Assembly (NCBI RefSeq): GCF_036195325.1
Contig: NZ_CP108101.1
Span: 2,604,001 to 2,668,000, forward strand
Origin: Streptomyces sp. NBC_00234
GTDB taxonomy: Bacteria > Actinomycetota > Actinomycetes > Streptomycetales > Streptomycetaceae
Reading direction: 5' to 3'
DNA length: 64,000 nt
Numbering within the stretch: position 1 is the first letter of the stretch; every line of letters begins with the position of its first letter. The translations under genes were made by a program, and so were the position numbers. The notes beneath the pieces are model-generated. The model did not search any database, was not told the origin of the DNA, and saw only the letters and a program-made list of their open reading frames with translations. Shown here in pieces: positions 18,435 through 28,447 of the stretch.

Positions 18435-19690
18435 GGCGCCACCCCGCGTACCGCCAGGTCCTCGTCGGCCGCCGCGGCGGCGTCCTGGAACGGGAGCACC
18501 GCCGCGACCTCGAACCCGCCGCCGGGGCGCGGCCCCGCCGTCAGCGTGCCGCCGGTGCTGCGGGCCCGCTCGCGCATCCCCACGATGCCGAACCCCGGCC
18601 CCTGACCGCTCTCCTGGGGGCCCGCGCCGTCGTCGGTGACCGTCACCCGCAGGGCGGGGCCCCGGGGCTCGGGGGCGACGGCGACCGTGATCCGTACGCC
18701 GGGTCCCGCGTGCCGTACGGCGTTGGTGAGGGACTCCTGCACGATCCGGTAGGCCGCAGCCCCCGTCGCGGGGGCGAGCCGGCCCTCCGGGGTCCGTACC
18801 GAGAGATCCACCTGCGCCCCGGCCGCCTCGGCGGCCCTGACGAGTCCCGGCAGTGCGGCCAGGTCCGGCAGCGGCCCGTCGCTCTCGTCCGAGCCCGCGC
18901 GCAGGACCTGGAGCGTGGTGCGCAGTTCGGCGCGGGCCTCCCGGCAGGTCCCGGCGATGTCGTCGAGGGACCTGGCGACCGCCTCCCGGTCCAGCCGCTC
19001 CGGGTCGACGGTCAGGATGTGCGAGGCCACCGCGGTCTGCACCCCGATCACGGTGATGCTGTGGGCCAGCAGATCGTGCAGATCACGGGCGATCCGCAGC
19101 CGCTCCTCGGCGACCCGGCGGCCGGCCTCCTCCTCGCGGGTGCGTTCGGCCCGTTCGGCGCGCTCGACCATCGAGGCGACGTACTGGCGGTAGATCCGCA
19201 CGTCGACACCGCAGAACAGCACGGCGGCGATCCAGCCGGAGATCCGCAGCAGTTCGAGTCCCTGATGGGTGTCGATGCTGCTGACCACGGACACCATGGC
19301 GCCGAGCGCGACCGCGCCGGTCAGCAGGGTGCGCAGGGGCCTGCCGGTCACCGCCACGGTGTAGAGCGCGATGAAGGTCTGCGGCATCGGCCCCGAGTGC
19401 GCGTTGTCGAGCCCGTGGTACGTCATGAGGACCGGGATCATCGCCAGCAGGACGAGGACCGGGCTCTTGCGCCGCCACACCAGCAGGGCGGCGCTGGTCA
19501 GCAGCAGGGCCCAGCCGAGCGCGTCGGGTGCCCGCCCGTCGTCGGTGACGAGGGCGAGCACGACGGAGAGCGCACCGGCGCCCCCGGCAACGAGGGCGTC
19601 GGTGCGCAGCTTGTGCGGAGCGGCCATGGGGTCGCGGTTGACGACGGCCAGGACGCGCTCGCTGCGGCGTGCGGTTCGGGGTGCGGACAC
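18431..19690 (-). CDS. Membrane sensor histidine kinase (HisKA_3 type)
   Basis: A 419-residue kinase. The N-terminal half has about four to five hydrophobic segments with almost no extracellular loops. The dimerisation/phosphotransfer helix reads RLRIARDLHDLLAHSITVIG (His in DLHD). The HATPase_c domain has QESLTNAVRHAG and DDGAG..GFGIVGMRERA. GTG 19690 is preferred, with GGAGG eight bases upstream; an ATG at 19708 is the alternative. It lies 32 bases after the MMPL gene and overlaps the regulator gene, giving an MMPL - kinase - regulator operon. Such intramembrane sensors often detect membrane-active antibiotics or envelope stress; the signal here is unknown. Confidence 0.93.
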   Translation of the reverse strand: MSAPRTARRSERVLAVVNRDPMAAPHKLRTDALVAGGAGALSVVLALVTDDGRAPDALGWALLLTSAALLVWRRKSPVLVLLAMIPVLMTYHGLDNAHSGPMPQTFIALYTVAVTGRPLRTLLTGAVALGAMVSVVSSIDTHQGLELLRISGWIAAVLFCGVDVRIYRQYVASMVERAERAERTREEEAGRRVAEERLRIARDLHDLLAHSITVIGVQTAVASHILTVDPERLDREAVARSLDDIAGTCREARAELRTTLQVLRAGSDESDGPLPDLAALPGLVRAAEAAGAQVDLSVRTPEGRLAPATGAAAYRIVQESLTNAVRHAGPGVRITVAVAPEPRGPALRVTVTDDGAGPQESGQGPGFGIVGMRERARSTGGTLTAGPRPGGGFEVAAVLPFQDAAAAADEDLAVRGVAP

Positions 19691-19722
19691 GCCGCCATCC
19701 TCCGGCATGGGTACGGGCCCCG

Positions 19723-21828
19723 TCAGTGGGTCGCCACGAGTTCCGGTTCCCGGGGTGCCTCCGGCCCGGCGGCCGGGGGTTTCCGGCTGAGCGCGCCGGG
19801 CCACCACACCCTGCGCCCCAGGGCCACGCTCGCCGAGGTGACCAGGTACGTACGGACCAGGAAGGTGTCGAGCAGCACGCCGACCGCGATGACGAAGCCC
19901 AGTTCGGCCAGCGCCACCATCGGCATGCTCATCAGCACTCCGAAGGTCGCCGCGAGCACCAGTCCCGCCGAGGCGATCACCGCACCCGTGGTCCGCAGCG
20001 CGGTGAGCGCCGCGTCCGTCGGCCCGGCCCCGGAGAGGGCCTCCTCCCGCATGCGGTGCATCAGGAAGATGCCGTAGTCGACACCGAGGGCCACCAGGAA
20101 GACGAAGGAGAGCAGCGGGAGTCCCGGATCGGTGCCCTCGAACCCGAGGAGCGGTTCGAAGACGAGTCCGGCGATGCCGAGCGAGGCTCCCCAGACGGCG
20201 ACGACCGCGGCGACGAGCATCAGCGGGGCGATCAGGCTGCGCAGCAGCACGACGAGGATCAGCAGCACGGAGAGGATGACGAGCGGCACGACGATCTTCA
20301 GGTCGCGGGCGTTGGTCTCCTCCAGGTCCAGCTGCTGGGCGCTGGGCCCGCCGACGTGGCTGCCGTCCAGAGCGCCGCGCAGGGCCTCGATGGTGGCCCG
20401 CTCCCCCGGCGACTCGGGCCGGTCCCGGGGGACGACGGACAGTTCGGTCCAGCCGCCGCCGCTGCGCCCCCGTTCGGCGGAGACGACGCCTTCGGTGCCG
20501 CGGGCCTCCGCCAGGGTCTCGTCGGCCCGGTCGGTGGGCGCGATCACGGTGAGCGGCTGGGTTCCGCTGTCGGGGTAGGCGGCGCCGAGCGTCTCCATGG
20601 CCGCGATCGAGTCCGGCTTGCTGGTGAAGAAGTCCTCCTGCTTGAGGTCACCGGGCAGGGCGAAGGCGCCCAGGGACAGCGCGCCCAGCAGGACGCCTCC
20701 GGAGACGAGCACCGCGACGGGCCTGCGCCCGGCGGAGCCGCCCATCGCGGCGAACAGCGAACGGCGCCCCTTGGGCACGCTCCCGTACGCGGGCACGACC
20801 GGCCAGAAGACGCGGCGGCCCAGCAGCACCAGGAGGGCGGGCAGCAGGGTCGTCATCGCGAGCAGGGCGCAGAGCACGCCGACGGCCGCGATGGGGCCCA
20901 TGCCGCGGCTGCTGTTGAGGTCGGCGGCCATCAGGCAGAGCAGCCCCGCGGCGACGGTCCCGGACGAGGCGACGACGGCCGGGCCGCAGCCGCGTAGGGC
21001 GGCGGCCATGGCGTCGTACGGCCGGGCGAAGCGGCCCAGTTCCTCGCGGTACCGGGCGACGAGGAGCAGTGCGTAGTCGGTGCCCGCGCCGAAGACCAGG
21101 ATCGTCATCACGCCGGAGCTCTGGCCGCTGACCGTGACGTCGAAGCCCCGGTTGAGTCCGTACGCGACGGCCATCGACAGGAAGTCGGCCATGCCCGCGA
21201 CGACGAGGGGCACCAGCCAGAGGAACGGGCTGCGGTAGATCAGGATCAGCAGGATCGCGACGACGGCGACGGTCGTGTAGAGCAGCGGCCCGCCGAGCGA
21301 GCCGTAGACCTCCTGGGCGTCCGAGATCAGCGCCCCGGGGCCGCCGACCTCCACGTCCAGTCCGCCGCCGCCGTGGGCGGTCCCGCGGATCTCGGCGACG
21401 AAGGCCGTCCTGGCCTCCTCGTCCTGTCCGGGCTCGGTCGAGGAGACCGCGTACATCAGCGTCGTGCCGTCCTCGGACGGAACGCCCCGGGGCGTGGCGC
21501 CGAGCACGTGGCTGCCGGCGATCTCGGCGGTCTGCTCCTCCGCCGTGGCGCGGTCGGCGGGCGTCAGCCCGCTGTCGCGGTGGTAGACGAGGACGAGGTC
21601 GGTGGACTCGCCGCCGGGCAGCGTGTCCTGGATCTTCGCCACCTGGGTGGAGTCGGCGTTCGCCGGCAGGTAGTCGACGGCCCGGTCCCGCTGTACGTCC
21701 CCGAGCTTGCCCGCGAACGGTCCGGCGACCGCGATCAGCGCCACCCAGAACGCGACGACCACCCAGGGCAGCGCCCGCCTCACCCCCGGGCGTGCTCTCG
21801 TCCCACTCACTTCCGTATCGGCCCCCAT
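19723..21828 (-). CDS. MMPL family (RND superfamily) membrane exporter
   Basis: A 701-residue transporter with the duplicated RND layout: one membrane helix, an extracytoplasmic domain (about residues 45-180), five helices, a second domain (about 380-530) and five more helices. Landmark motifs are VFGAGTDYALLLVARYREEL in the first half and FLVALGVDYGIFLMHRMREEA in the second, where the Asp-Tyr pairs belong to the proton relay. Relatives export lipids, siderophores or drugs. First gene of an operon with a two-component system; the GGGAGGG RBS precedes the ATG by eight bases. Confidence 0.92.
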   Translation of the reverse strand: MGADTEVSGTRARPGVRRALPWVVVAFWVALIAVAGPFAGKLGDVQRDRAVDYLPANADSTQVAKIQDTLPGGESTDLVLVYHRDSGLTPADRATAEEQTAEIAGSHVLGATPRGVPSEDGTTLMYAVSSTEPGQDEEARTAFVAEIRGTAHGGGGLDVEVGGPGALISDAQEVYGSLGGPLLYTTVAVVAILLILIYRSPFLWLVPLVVAGMADFLSMAVAYGLNRGFDVTVSGQSSGVMTILVFGAGTDYALLLVARYREELGRFARPYDAMAAALRGCGPAVVASSGTVAAGLLCLMAADLNSSRGMGPIAAVGVLCALLAMTTLLPALLVLLGRRVFWPVVPAYGSVPKGRRSLFAAMGGSAGRRPVAVLVSGGVLLGALSLGAFALPGDLKQEDFFTSKPDSIAAMETLGAAYPDSGTQPLTVIAPTDRADETLAEARGTEGVVSAERGRSGGGWTELSVVPRDRPESPGERATIEALRGALDGSHVGGPSAQQLDLEETNARDLKIVVPLVILSVLLILVVLLRSLIAPLMLVAAVVAVWGASLGIAGLVFEPLLGFEGTDPGLPLLSFVFLVALGVDYGIFLMHRMREEALSGAGPTDAALTALRTTGAVIASAGLVLAATFGVLMSMPMVALAELGFVIAVGVLLDTFLVRTYLVTSASVALGRRVWWPGALSRKPPAAGPEAPREPELVATH

Positions 21829-21967
21829 GACGTGGGCCCTCCCCTCTGGACGGTGAACTGCTCACGTCCAGGCTCCCGGCCGGGAGGGGCCGATTCGTCA
21901 CACGAGGGGCCTGCTTCGCGGGTACTGCCGGGGGTGTCGTACGGCCCGGACTACTCCCCGGGGAGTA

Positions 21968-22672
21968 CTAGGAGGGTGTGCGGGCCGCAGCCGCCAGCAG
22001 CCTCGCCGTGTCCTGCGCGCACAACGACAGCGCGCTGCCCACGGTCGTCAGCACTTCCCGCTCCGCCGGGCTGTACGGCCCGTCGGCGAGCGCGATCCTG
22101 GCCCCCTGGAGGAGCACCGACTCCCGCCCCGCCGTGGCCAGATGGGGCGCGAGCGGCTTCAGCACCTCGTGCAGCTCGATGGCGAGGGTCGCCCCGCACG
22201 CCTCGGCCGCGGGGTCGGAGCCCGGCCCGTGCCCGGTGTCGGCGGCGAGCACCTCGACGATGATGGAGAGCTGTTCCGCGGTGCAGTCCTCGAGGCCGGC
22301 GTCGCGCACGGTGGCGACCGCGGTGTCCAGGACCGTACGGGAACCGGTGCCGCCGGCCGCGAGGACGCCCAGGGTGACGGTGTGCACGGCGTCCCTGAGC
22401 ATCGCGGAGAACCGGGTGGTCGTGGGGTGGTCGAGGGCGTCGGTCGGGAAGTGCGCCCGGCAGACGGCGCATTCGACGACGGGCCCGGCACTGCCGCGCC
22501 GCAGCAGCGGCACCCCGAGGACGGCGAAACGGCGACGTCCGCTGAGGCGCCGGTAGTTGCGGTCGCCTCCGCAGCCGGGGCAGAAGAACTCGCCGTCACC
22601 GACGGTGTCCCAAACGGTGCGGATGCCGTAGATGCGCAGTCTTATGGCGCGTTGTCCTTTGGCTGACCGCAC
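21968..22672 (-). CDS. Zinc-ribbon TerB-family protein
   Basis: A 234-residue protein from a GTG with GGAGG eight bases upstream. The N-terminal ~70 residues form a zinc ribbon (FFCPGCGGDRNYRRLSGRRRFAVLG and ECAVCRAHFPT). The remainder is an all-helical TerB-like domain (AMLRDAVHTVTLGVLAAGG..IALADGPYSPAEREVLTTVGSAL). TerB proteins are named for tellurite resistance but mostly have unknown roles; no other ter genes are nearby. Located downstream of leuA on the same strand behind a terminator and with its own promoter. Confidence 0.8.
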   Translation of the reverse strand: MRSAKGQRAIRLRIYGIRTVWDTVGDGEFFCPGCGGDRNYRRLSGRRRFAVLGVPLLRRGSAGPVVECAVCRAHFPTDALDHPTTTRFSAMLRDAVHTVTLGVLAAGGTGSRTVLDTAVATVRDAGLEDCTAEQLSIIVEVLAADTGHGPGSDPAAEACGATLAIELHEVLKPLAPHLATAGRESVLLQGARIALADGPYSPAEREVLTTVGSALSLCAQDTARLLAAAARTPS

Positions 22673-22694
22673 GTCGCACACCTCCGTAACGCTC

Positions 22695-22748
22695 CGGCAA
22701 CATTGCCGTGTTGGACGTGATGTTAGCCACACCCGTGATGTGACGTCA
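22695..22748 (-). promoter_or_regulatory. Promoter and palindromes upstream of the TerB gene
   Basis: On the minus strand TGACGT (22743-22748) and TAACAT (22720-22725) are spaced by 17 bases, giving a credible promoter. TGACGTCA (22741-22748) is a perfect palindrome over the -35. CGGCAA-CA-TTGCCG (22695-22708) lies in the leader. Both could be operators. Confidence 0.4.
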
Positions 22749-22779
22749 GCATCTCGGATGTCACAACCCTCGGAGATGG

Positions 22780-22818
22780 CCGAACCCCGCCCACCCTGAG
22801 CAGGTGAACGGGGTTCGG
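22780..22818 (-). terminator. leuA terminator
   Basis: CCGAACCCCG (22780-22789) pairs with CGGGGTTCGG (22809-22818), 10 bp, starting 65 bases after the leuA stop. Confidence 0.65.
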
Positions 22819-22882
22819 GAACCACGGTGATACGGGGCTTATCGCACGTTCGTCCGCAGGGGACCGGAACGGCGGCCGAGGG

Positions 22883-24745
<1,863 letters not shown>

Positions 24746-24764
<19 letters not shown>

Positions 24765-24793
24765 CAGCTAAGAAGGAGCAGCCCGAAACGCAT
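24746..24793 (-). CDS. leuL: leuA leader peptide MRFGLLLLSCRGEGL
   Basis: A 15-codon reading frame upstream of leuA with four consecutive leucine codons (CTG CTC CTT CTT) at positions 5-8, a fifth Leu as last sense codon and a TAG stop. Two of the four are CTT, a rare leucine codon in this G+C-rich genome, which would sharpen sensitivity to charged tRNA-Leu. A TAGTCT -10 about ten bases before the ATG and CCGACA 18 bases further upstream suggest a leaderless start. Leader peptides of this kind are known upstream of leuA in Streptomyces. Confidence 0.8.
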
Positions 24794-24953
24794 GATGCGG
24801 CGAGACTACCCGAGGGACGCCCGGGATGTCGGTGCCGTATCAGTATGCGGGACCGCGCCGCAGGTAACGGGTGAACAGTGACCTATCACTCCATTTCGTC
24901 AATCGTCATCGCAATCGGCGACAGCGGCGTCACGGAGTGCCACAGTTTTCGTC

Positions 24954-26048
24954 ATGCAGCCTCGACCGAACCACGGACCCAGCCCCGTCTTCTGCACCAT
25001 CGTGCCGCCCCAGATCCTCGACAGGCTGGCGCAGTCGGACGACCCCCTTCTCGCCGTTCCCGCGCGCCGGACCCTGGAGACCGACGGAGCCGGCCGGGCC
25101 CGCCGCCGGCTGGCCGCCCTGGCCGCCGTCCCCGGCGGCCGGGCCACCGCGGGCCCCGCCCCCACCAAGCCGCACCGCACCCTCTACGACTGCCGCCACG
25201 ACACCGGCCTGCCGGGCCACAAGGTCCGCGACGAGGGCGAGGAGCCGACCGGGGACGCGAGCGTCAACCGTGCGTACGCGGGACTCGGCGCCACCTTCGA
25301 CCTGCTGCACACGGTGTACGGCCGCAGCTCGATCGACGGCAACGGACTGCCGCTGATCGGCTCCGTGCACTACGACGAGCAGTACAACAACGCGTTCTTC
25401 GACGGCGAGCAGATGGTCTTCGGGGACGGGGACGGGGAGATCTTCCTCGACTTCACCGTCGCCATCGACGTGATCGCCCACGAGCTGGCGCACGGGCTGA
25501 CCCAGCACACCGCCAACCTCGTGTACGAGGGCCAGCCGGGCGCGCTCAACGAATCCGTCTCGGACGTCTTCGGCGCGCTGGTGAAGCAGTACTCGCTGGG
25601 GCAGAGCGCGCAGGAGGGCGACTGGCTGATCGGTGCGGGCCTGCTGGCCCCCCGGGTCGGCGGGGTCGCCCTGCGCTCGATGAAGGCTCCGGGCACGGCG
25701 TACGACGACGACGTACTCGGCAAGGACCCGCAGCCCGCGACGATGGACGACTACATCGAGACGGAGGAGGACAACGGAGGCGTCCACCTCAACTCGGGCA
25801 TCCCCAACCGCGCGTTCTACCTGCTCGCCACCGCGCTCGGCGGCAACGCGTGGGAGCGTGCGGGCCGGATCTGGTTCGACGTGCTGACCGGCGGGGAGCT
25901 GGCACCGGACGCGGACTTCGCGGCCTTCGCCGGGCTGACCGTGGCAGCGGCGCGGAGCCGCTTCGGAGCGGGCGACGAGGCGGAGGCGGTCGTCAAGGCG
26001 TGGTCGGAGGTGGGCGTACCCACGGCTGCGGGCCCGTCCGGCGCCTGA
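24954..26048 (+). CDS. Protealysin-like M4 (thermolysin family) metallopeptidase
   Basis: A 364-residue protease without signal peptide. The N-terminus carries the short protealysin-type propeptide: CTIVPPQILDRL with Cys14 as the probable cysteine switch blocking the zinc. The catalytic domain has the zinc motif HELAH (His176, Glu177, His180), third ligand Glu200 in ALNESVSDVFGA, and catalytic His278 in GGVHLNSGIPNRAFYL. This is the compact PLP subgroup, not the long secreted neutral proteases. No SD precedes ATG 24954. The next gene encodes an emfourin-like inhibitor, as is typical for PLP operons. Confidence 0.92.
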   Translation: MQPRPNHGPSPVFCTIVPPQILDRLAQSDDPLLAVPARRTLETDGAGRARRRLAALAAVPGGRATAGPAPTKPHRTLYDCRHDTGLPGHKVRDEGEEPTGDASVNRAYAGLGATFDLLHTVYGRSSIDGNGLPLIGSVHYDEQYNNAFFDGEQMVFGDGDGEIFLDFTVAIDVIAHELAHGLTQHTANLVYEGQPGALNESVSDVFGALVKQYSLGQSAQEGDWLIGAGLLAPRVGGVALRSMKAPGTAYDDDVLGKDPQPATMDDYIETEEDNGGVHLNSGIPNRAFYLLATALGGNAWERAGRIWFDVLTGGELAPDADFAAFAGLTVAAARSRFGAGDEAEAVVKAWSEVGVPTAAGPSGA

Positions 26049-26052
26049 GGAC

Positions 26053-26071
26053 GCCCTCGGCGGCCGAGGGC
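26053..26071 (+). terminator. Hairpin between the protease and its inhibitor gene
   Basis: GCCCTCGG-CGG-CCGAGGGC (8-bp stem, 3-base loop) followed by ACCTTTCCC, five bases after the protease stop. It may partially terminate or protect mRNA, setting the protease:inhibitor ratio. Confidence 0.5.
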
Positions 26072-26146
26072 ACCTTTCCCCTCCGTCCGGCGTTCGAGGA
26101 CAGAGCACGGTCCCACGTCGCGCACCACCGAACCAGGCAGGAGCCC

Positions 26147-26410
26147 ATGCGGATTCAGGTGAGCCGGACCGGCGGATTCGCCGGCATCGCACGCCACCGC
26201 GAGGTGGACACCTCGGGGAGGCCCGACGCGGCGGAGTGGGAGGCCCTGGCGGAATCGGCGCTCGCCGCGGACCGCGGCGAGCCCGCGGGGGTCCCGGACG
26301 GCTTCCGCTACCGGATCACCGTCGGGGACCGGACCGTCCAGTGCGCGGATCCCCAGCTGACCGAGGCTCAGCGCACGCTGATCTCACGCATCCTCAAGGA
26401 GGGTGCGTGA
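26147..26410 (+). CDS. Emfourin-type protealysin inhibitor
   Basis: An 87-residue protein (MRIQVSRTGGFAGIARHREVD..ALAESALA..FRYRITVGDRTVQCAD..LISRILKEGA). The opening beta-strand/loop with the conserved 'SGGFAG'-like segment, the central helix and the final beta-hairpin match emfourin, the cytoplasmic inhibitor first described beside Serratia protealysin. GGAG lies just before the ATG. The position directly behind the protease gene supports the assignment. It presumably keeps the intracellular protease silent until needed. Confidence 0.85.
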   Translation: MRIQVSRTGGFAGIARHREVDTSGRPDAAEWEALAESALAADRGEPAGVPDGFRYRITVGDRTVQCADPQLTEAQRTLISRILKEGA

Positions 26411-26429
26411 GACACGCGTACCGCAGGCC

Positions 26430-27371
26430 CTAGAACCCGAGCTTCCGCAGCTGCTTCGGGTCGCGCTGCCAGTCCTTCGCGACCTTGACGTGCAGGTCGA
26501 GATAGACCGGAGTGCCGAGCAGCGCCTCGATGTGCTTGCGCGACTTCGTGCCGACTTCCTTGAGCCGCTTGCCCTGCGGGCCGATGATGATGCCCTTCTG
26601 GCTGGGCCGCTCGATGTAGACGTTCGCGTGGATGTCCAGCAGCGGCTTGTCCGCCGGCCGGTCCTCGCGCGGCAGCATCTCCTCGACCACCACCGCGATC
26701 GAGTGCGGCAGCTCGTCACGTACGCCTTCCAGCGCGGCCTCGCGGATCAGTTCCGCGACCATGACCATCTCGGGCTCGTCGGTGAGGTCGCCCTCCGGGT
26801 AGAGCGGGGGGCTCTCCGGCAGCAGCGGCGCGATCAGATCGGCCAGCAGCTCGACCTGGTCGCCCTTGACCGCGGAGACCGGGATGATCTCGGCCCACTC
26901 GAAGCCGAGCTCCTCGCCGAGGCGGGAGACGGCCAGCAGCTGCTCGGCGAGCGCCTTGGAGTCGACGAGGTCGGTCTTGGTGATGATCGCGATCTTCGGG
27001 GTCTTCCTGATGCCCGCGAGTTCCTTGATGATGAACTTGTCGCCGGGGCCCAGCTTCTGGTCGGCGGGCAGGCAGAAGCCGATGACGTCGACCTCGGCCC
27101 AGGTGGTCCGCACGACGTCGTTCAGCCGCTCTCCGAGCAGCGTGCGCGGCTTGTGGAGGCCGGGGGTGTCGACCAGGATCAGCTGCGCGTCCTCACGGTG
27201 CACGATGCCGCGCACCGTGTGCCGGGTGGTCTGGGGGCGGTTCGAGGTGATCGCCACCTTCTGACCGACCAGAGCGTTCGTGAGGGTGGACTTGCCCGCG
27301 TTGGGGCGGCCCACGAAGCAGGCGAAGCCGGCCCGGTGGGGGGCGTTGTTCTCAAGGGTACGAGCGCTCAT
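26430..27371 (-). CDS. era: GTPase Era
   Basis: A 313-residue ribosome-assembly GTPase binding the 3' end of 16S rRNA. G1 GRPNAGKST, G2 around NRPQTTRHT, G3 DTPGLHKP, G4 TKTDLVD and G5 SAVKG are all present. The C-terminal KH domain has IHANVYIERPSQKGIIIGPQGKRLKEVG. Start ATG 27371 lies nine bases after GGGGAGAA; ATG 27380 is too close to that SD. Convergent with the emfourin gene, stops 19 bases apart. Confidence 0.96.
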   Translation of the reverse strand: MSARTLENNAPHRAGFACFVGRPNAGKSTLTNALVGQKVAITSNRPQTTRHTVRGIVHREDAQLILVDTPGLHKPRTLLGERLNDVVRTTWAEVDVIGFCLPADQKLGPGDKFIIKELAGIRKTPKIAIITKTDLVDSKALAEQLLAVSRLGEELGFEWAEIIPVSAVKGDQVELLADLIAPLLPESPPLYPEGDLTDEPEMVMVAELIREAALEGVRDELPHSIAVVVEEMLPREDRPADKPLLDIHANVYIERPSQKGIIIGPQGKRLKEVGTKSRKHIEALLGTPVYLDLHVKVAKDWQRDPKQLRKLGF

Positions 27372-27390
27372 GGCGCCCATTCTCCCCGAT

Positions 27391-27423
27391 CGCGGCGGCT
27401 GCGGCGTACAACGGGCCGCCGCG
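27391..27423 (-). terminator. Hairpin downstream of the WxL-interacting-protein-like gene
   Basis: CGCGGCGGC (27391-27399) pairs with GCCGCCGCG (27415-27423), 9 bp, in the 70-base gap before era. Confidence 0.5.
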
Positions 27424-27441
27424 GACCTTGTCGCGGACGCC

Positions 27442-28386
27442 TCATGAGGGGCGCGGACGGCGTCTGCGTGCCCGTATCCACAGGCCCGAACCCGCGCCGA
27501 CGATCAGCAGCAGGGCCGCCGCGAACAGCCACGGCAGGGCGACGTACGAGACCGCCGCGGTCTCGCGGGTGTCCCGGGCGCTGGCGGTGAGCCGCACCTG
27601 ACCCCATTCCAGCTGGGGCGCGCCGGCCCAGAATTCCGTCAGCCGGACCTTCTGCCGGGGCAGCAGTTCGCCGGGGATCTTCTTCAGCTCACGGTCGAGG
27701 AGGGTCCGGCCGAAGAGCCCCTCGGCCTTCAGGGCGACCCGGGGGTTGAGCGTGACGTTCCCCCGGTTGTGGAGGGTGTACGAGATGACGGCCCGGCTCT
27801 TCCCGGTGCCGGGGACCAGGGGCCGGGTCTGCTCGACCGAGAGGTCGTCGACGGTGAGGGCCGGCATGGCGGGTCCGTTCACCCGCAGGTAGACGCGGGC
27901 GCCGACCGCCTTCCGGACGCCGACGGCGACGGCGCCCCGTCCGGCGCGTGCGACGCGCTCGTCGAGTGCGACGAGGGCGCCCGGGTGGTCGCCGGGCTCG
28001 GCGGTCTCGGGGACGGTGAGGGTGTACGGGACCGTGACGGAGGAGTGCGCGGGGACGGTGACCCGGTCGCGGGCCGGTTTCACCCAGGCGCCGACGCCGC
28101 GCCGGGGCTCGTCCTGGGTGCGGACGGCGAAGCCGCCGTCCCGTTCCGTGTTGTAGGCGTCGGCGGCGTAGAGCCGGAAGGTCATCGGGCGGGCGGTCTT
28201 GTTGGTGACGGTGACCCGGTCGGTGAGGGTGGTGCCGGGACCGGTGGAGAGGTAGAAGTACGGGCGGCCGGTCCCGGACGAGGCGGGCTCGACGGACCAC
28301 TCGCCGTTGTCGGCGGCGTGGGCGGTGCCCGGTGCGGCGTACAGGAGCGCGCTCGCGGCCAGGAGCAGTGCGGACAGTCTGCGCAC
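27442..28386 (-). CDS. DUF916/DUF3324-like membrane-anchored surface protein (WxL-interacting protein type)
   Basis: A 314-residue protein with a cleavable signal peptide (MRRLSALLLAASALLYAAPGTAHA). Two Ig-like beta domains follow: the first (about 28-145; FYLSTGPGTTLTDRVTVTNKTARPMTFRLYAADAY..) resembles DUF916, the peptidoglycan-binding WxL partner domain. The second (about 150-265; ISYTLHNRGNVTLNPRVALKAEGLFG..) resembles DUF3324. A membrane helix (ALPWLFAAALLLIVGAGSGLWI) and a short Arg-rich cytoplasmic tail end the protein. This is the architecture of the Firmicutes WxL-interacting proteins. It lies 61 bases behind the large WxL-like gene. Confidence 0.82.
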   Translation of the reverse strand: MRRLSALLLAASALLYAAPGTAHAADNGEWSVEPASSGTGRPYFYLSTGPGTTLTDRVTVTNKTARPMTFRLYAADAYNTERDGGFAVRTQDEPRRGVGAWVKPARDRVTVPAHSSVTVPYTLTVPETAEPGDHPGALVALDERVARAGRGAVAVGVRKAVGARVYLRVNGPAMPALTVDDLSVEQTRPLVPGTGKSRAVISYTLHNRGNVTLNPRVALKAEGLFGRTLLDRELKKIPGELLPRQKVRLTEFWAGAPQLEWGQVRLTASARDTRETAAVSYVALPWLFAAALLLIVGAGSGLWIRARRRRPRPS

Positions 28387-28412
28387 GGTGCGGAACCCCC
28401 GGGTTCGGGGCG

Positions 28413-28436
28413 GGCCGGACGGGTGCGCGTCCGGCC
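28413..28436 (-). terminator. Hairpin between the large WxL-like gene and its membrane partner
   Basis: GGCCGGAC (28413-28420) pairs with GTCCGGCC (28429-28436) over an 8-base loop in the 61-base intercistronic gap. It may be a partial terminator or mRNA stabiliser inside one operon. Confidence 0.45.
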
Positions 28437-28447
28437 TGCCGTGGGTG

